Notes under the pieces: model-generated | Databases searched by the model: none | Told to the model about the DNA's origin: nothing | The model's input: the letters and a program-made list of their open reading frames with translations, nothing else | NCBI GenBank assembly: GCA_030704765.1 | Contig: JAUYDD010000238.1 | Span: 1 to 6,676 of the forward strand | Direction: 5' to 3' | DNA: 6,676 bases | DNA from: Nanobdellota archaeon | Lineage (GTDB): Archaea; Nanobdellota; Nanobdellia; Pacearchaeales; GW2011-AR1 | Program-made: the position numbers and the translations under genes | Shown: piece after piece, positions 3,747 to 6,676 of the stretch | Layout: each line of letters begins with the position of its first letter | Numbering within the stretch: position 1 is the stretch's first letter

Positions 3747-6676
3747 ATGACAAAAAAAGGTTTAAAAAAAGTTGCATTCTCTATTTTAATCTTGATTATA
3801 GTCCTGTCTTTAACTATACAGATTATCTATGCAGCTGATATTGCCTATATATACAACAAGAAGTTCAAGATAAACAATGATATTGTCAATGTATTCAAAG
3901 AGATGAACCTGACTGTTGACCTTATTCCTGAAAAAAATCTTTCTAGAGTTGATTTCTCAAAATATAAGGCTATATATGTTGGTGATGAAAGACTGACAAG
4001 CCCATCAAAAGTTCCTATAGAAAAATATTCTACAATTGTTTGTAATTATTATCATGGATATAATTGGGGGCTTACTGACGATGATGGCATCTCTAAATTA
4101 GGAAGGACTGAACCTCAAAGCATAAAGAAGAACAATTCTATTATCCAAGTATACAATAAAGCTGTATATGATGAAAGAAATGTAGCAATACCTTATTATT
4201 ATCTAGCTAATGGGAACAAGGCTCCTGAGATGCTCAAAATAGCTGGAACCTATAGTGGAAACAATTATGATCTTGGAGATGTAATAAGTTATTCAAGTCC
4301 AGGCATCAGGCTTGCTAATGGAAAACTAACTTCTGGCAAATTATGTTTTTTTGGAATAGTTGAAACAAAATACTGGACAGCTGCTGCAAAACAATTATTC
4401 AAGGAATGTGTCAATTATGCTGCAACAGTTTGTTCAAGAGACAGTGATTGTCCTGCTGATACTTACAGCCTTAATTACTGCATGAATGGAAGTGTCTATA
4501 AAGACAAAAATGATTTCCAGTGCAAAAATCCTGGAACAGTGCATGCAGAATGCGCTAAAGTAACAACTCCGCAATTAGTAGAGAGTTGCTCTTTTGGATG
4601 CGCTAATGCGACCTGTCTTCCTGAATGCACTATTAATTCTGATTGCGGACCTGCTCAAAACCTGATATTATGCAATGGAAATAATCTGACAAATAGGACA
4701 ACTACTTTTACATGTGTTTTAGGAAGATGCAAGAACAACACCAATGATATTTCTACTAGTTGTCCATTCATATGTTCAAACGGGAAATGTGACAATGGCA
4801 CAAATGATGTATCTTTGATTGATTTTAGTGATTCAATCAATAAAATAAGGCTTGAACTATTGAATGGAACTAGGATAAAAGACAATCCAGCTGTTTTGAA
4901 ATGCAACCAACAATACAAAATATTCATAGATGCAAAGAACAATGGCAATTTTTCTGAAAATATAACCTTCAATGGATCAATTGATGGACAGGCATTTTCT
5001 CATGTTCCTTTAACACTATCTCCTGGGGAAGAGAATATTATAAATAAACTATTGAACATATCACTTGACACTGGCAATTATGACCTTATTATAAATGCAA
5101 TAGTAGCAAAAGATGATAATCCAAGTGATAATACAGCAAAAAGACAAGTAAATGTAATATGCCACCAATGTGAATCAAATGCTGATTGCCCAACAGGACA
5201 GGCCTGCATCAATAACACATGTTATTCAATAAGATGCTATAATAATTCTGATTGTGTTGATAATAATGCAAGTACAGAGGACATATGCATAAATCCTGGA
5301 ACAATAAGTTCAAGATGCGAAAATAAACCTATAAAATGCTCTTATGATAATGATTGTGGCATCAATGGATTTTTAGGCCAGTTATCCTGTGCAGGAAACA
5401 ATGTTTATGACAAATATGTAACTTATAATTGCTTGTCTCCAGGAACATCCAATAGTGTCTGCGCTAATTTAACTGAAAATAAACTTAAAGAAATATGTGC
5501 TGATAAGTGCTTGAATGGAAACTGCGTTACAATAGAATGTTATAATGACTATGATTGTGATGATAGTAATGCAAATACTCAAGATAGGTGCTTGAATCCT
5601 GGTACAGTTGAGAGTTCATGCAACCATACACTAATAAGATGCTCAAAGAATTCTGATTGTGGTGTAACAGGCCTTAATGGAAATAAGATATGTGCTGGAA
5701 AAGATGTTTTTGAAGATTTTGTCACTTACATATGCACTAATCCTGGAACAGACACAAGTTCTTGCTCATCTAATAAAATATCAGTAATCTCAAAATATTG
5801 TGATTTTGCATGCATTGATGGAAATTGCGTGGGATGCTTCAATGATCTTTCATGTGGAATAGATGGATATATTGGCAACAAATATTGCAATAATGGAGAT
5901 GTATATCAAAATTTCAAGGAATTTGATTGTGTCAATCCTGGTTCAGCTAGCTCTAGCTGCACTTCAAGTGTCTCTCCTAAATTAGTGCAGGATTGTACTG
6001 GAACATGTTCTAATGGCCAGTGCAAAGATGTAAGATGCAGGAATGACTATGATTGTGATGATGCTAATTCCTCAACGTATGATGAATGCAACCATGCTGG
6101 AACAGGATCAAGTTATTGCACTAACACTCCTGTAAATTGCGTAAATAATAATGATTGCGGTATAACAGGATATTTTGGAAGTGAGTTCTGCCAAGGAAAT
6201 GACGTATACAAGAACTATCAGACTTCAACATGCGAAAATCCAGGAACAAAAAACAGCTATTGCTATATTGTATTTGGCCCTAAATTAATACAAGATTGTC
6301 TTGGAATATGTTCTAATGGCGCTTGCTTAAATACAATAGCATGCAATTTTAAAGAGAATTGCGGTATAGATGGTTATATAGGCAATCCATTCTGTTCTTC
6401 TGGTAATATATTCCAGAATTTCCTTTCTTTTACATGCCATAATCAGGGACAATACAATAGTTATTGCTCTAATTCAACAGATTCTCAATTAAAACAGATA
6501 TGCAATTTAGGATGCTCTAATGGTTTATGCATACAAAGCAGTTGTATTGATAATGACCATGATAATTATGATACATGCAGTCCAGGACAGCCTGGTGATG
6601 ATGGAAAGCCAGTTGATTGCAATGATAACATGCATCATGTCCATCCTAATGCAGCTGAAATATGCAATGGAATAGA
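3747..6676 (+). CDS. Large secreted Cys-rich modular surface protein (partial, C-terminus beyond window)
   Basis: The frame opens at ATG 3747 and stays open to the end: 976 full codons. Residues 1-30 form a Sec signal peptide (basic MTKKGLKK, hydrophobic core 9-27, IYAA cleavage site). Residues 31-226 form a Rossmann-like domain (ADIAYIYN, YKAIYVGDERLT, AIPYYYLANGNKAPE, KLCFFGIVETKYWT) that I recall in DPANN surface proteins and that resembles class I amidotransferase folds; no catalytic Cys-His pair is evident. Two 8-Cys modules follow (229-290, 294-348). Then come a CARDB-like beta-sandwich (about 355-471), a short Cys knot (472-492), and an array of 4-Cys and 8-Cys modules (497-932). The last part, DNDHDNYD... 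VDCND... HPNAAEICNGI (935-976), is the start of a MopE-type motif with calcium-loop-like Asp spacing. Many N-x-S/T sites suit archaeal glycosylation. Probably displayed or secreted; adhesion or binding is inference. The anchor is not visible. Confidence 0.88.
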   Translation, partial: MTKKGLKKVAFSILILIIVLSLTIQIIYAADIAYIYNKKFKINNDIVNVFKEMNLTVDLIPEKNLSRVDFSKYKAIYVGDERLTSPSKVPIEKYSTIVCNYYHGYNWGLTDDDGISKLGRTEPQSIKKNNSIIQVYNKAVYDERNVAIPYYYLANGNKAPEMLKIAGTYSGNNYDLGDVISYSSPGIRLANGKLTSGKLCFFGIVETKYWTAAAKQLFKECVNYAATVCSRDSDCPADTYSLNYCMNGSVYKDKNDFQCKNPGTVHAECAKVTTPQLVESCSFGCANATCLPECTINSDCGPAQNLILCNGNNLTNRTTTFTCVLGRCKNNTNDISTSCPFICSNGKCDNGTNDVSLIDFSDSINKIRLELLNGTRIKDNPAVLKCNQQYKIFIDAKNNGNFSENITFNGSIDGQAFSHVPLTLSPGEENIINKLLNISLDTGNYDLIINAIVAKDDNPSDNTAKRQVNVICHQCESNADCPTGQACINNTCYSIRCYNNSDCVDNNASTEDICINPGTISSRCENKPIKCSYDNDCGINGFLGQLSCAGNNVYDKYVTYNCLSPGTSNSVCANLTENKLKEICADKCLNGNCVTIECYNDYDCDDSNANTQDRCLNPGTVESSCNHTLIRCSKNSDCGVTGLNGNKICAGKDVFEDFVTYICTNPGTDTSSCSSNKISVISKYCDFACIDGNCVGCFNDLSCGIDGYIGNKYCNNGDVYQNFKEFDCVNPGSASSSCTSSVSPKLVQDCTGTCSNGQCKDVRCRNDYDCDDANSSTYDECNHAGTGSSYCTNTPVNCVNNNDCGITGYFGSEFCQGNDVYKNYQTSTCENPGTKNSYCYIVFGPKLIQDCLGICSNGACLNTIACNFKENCGIDGYIGNPFCSSGNIFQNFLSFTCHNQGQYNSYCSNSTDSQLKQICNLGCSNGLCIQSSCIDNDHDNYDTCSPGQPGDDGKPVDCNDNMHHVHPNAAEICNGI
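4431..4790 (+). repeat. Two N-terminal 8-Cys modules
   Basis: Residues 229-290 and 294-348 of the surface protein each contain eight Cys in the order C-(5)-C...C...C...C...C-x3-C-x4-C. They match the long modules found later: a SDC start, a central C-x-(N/G)-G block, then CSxGC or CSNGKC at the end. The second is shorter and more diverged. They are separated from the main array by the CARDB-like domain. Confidence 0.7.
5235..6535 (+). repeat. Array of alternating 34-residue 4-Cys and 8-Cys modules
   Basis: Short modules (S) of exactly 34 residues lie at 497-530, 598-631 and 764-797. They read C-YNDYDC-DDxNxxTxDxC-xxxGTxxSxC, with an Asp-rich centre. Long modules (L) lie at 531-597, 632-696, 697-763, 798-865 and 866-932. 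They read CxxxxDCGIxGYxGxxxC, then GNxVYxxFxxxxC, xNPGTxxSxC, and end with C-x3-C-S/L-NGxC. The order is S-L-S-L-L-S-L-L. Each has an even number of Cys, as expected for disulfide-stabilised extracellular modules. DNA identity between copies is modest, so the array is old or diverged. Confidence 0.8.

Noticed and set aside
4655..4972. Minus-strand open frame of 105 codons
   Set aside because: It is fully inside the large surface-protein gene, antisense to conserved Cys modules and the CARDB-like domain.

Overview
The window looks like a piece of an AT-rich archaeal genome, most likely a DPANN lineage such as Woesearchaeota or Pacearchaeota. This is an inference from four things: archaeal-style TATA elements instead of bacterial -10/-35 boxes, two small toxin-antitoxin (TA) modules of archaeal type, weak or absent Shine-Dalgarno sequences, and a large secreted cysteine-rich protein of a kind I recall from those lineages. 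No rRNA or tRNA is present to fix the taxonomy.

Left part (about 1-3443): seven small genes, all on the minus strand. Read in transcription order from the right they are an unrecognised 99-residue protein (3443-3144), a winged-helix antitoxin and RelE/ParE-like toxin pair (2749-2118), an unrecognised 117-residue protein (1856-1503), a 197-residue protein followed after one base by a 44-residue mini-protein (1409-680), and a hicB-hicA pair (609-115). Most of these units have their own TATA-like element, and several end in a T-run or hairpin. That is the look of an accessory island of independent cassettes rather than one long operon.

The intergenic DNA here has more structure than usual. The promoter of the RelE-like module carries two tandem TTATC-N4-GATAA sites. 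The module is bracketed by two degenerate GC-rich direct repeats sharing GCTGCCCGAC and ATCCAACC, about 870-906 bp apart. The left copy can be drawn as a pseudoknot; the right copy contains a long-range inverted repeat. The 117- and 197-residue genes share a near-identical leader at exactly the same distance from a TTTTTAAA element.

Right part (3444-6676): an AT-rich divergent promoter region, then one large plus-strand gene starting at 3747 and still open at the window end (976 complete codons). It encodes a signal peptide, an N-terminal amidotransferase-like domain, two 8-cysteine modules, a CARDB-like beta-sandwich, an ordered array of 34-residue 4-Cys and roughly 65-residue 8-Cys modules, and the beginning of a MopE-type Asp-rich calcium-binding motif. 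It is probably a cell-surface or secreted protein.

No integrase, transposase, CRISPR array, tRNA or rRNA gene was found.
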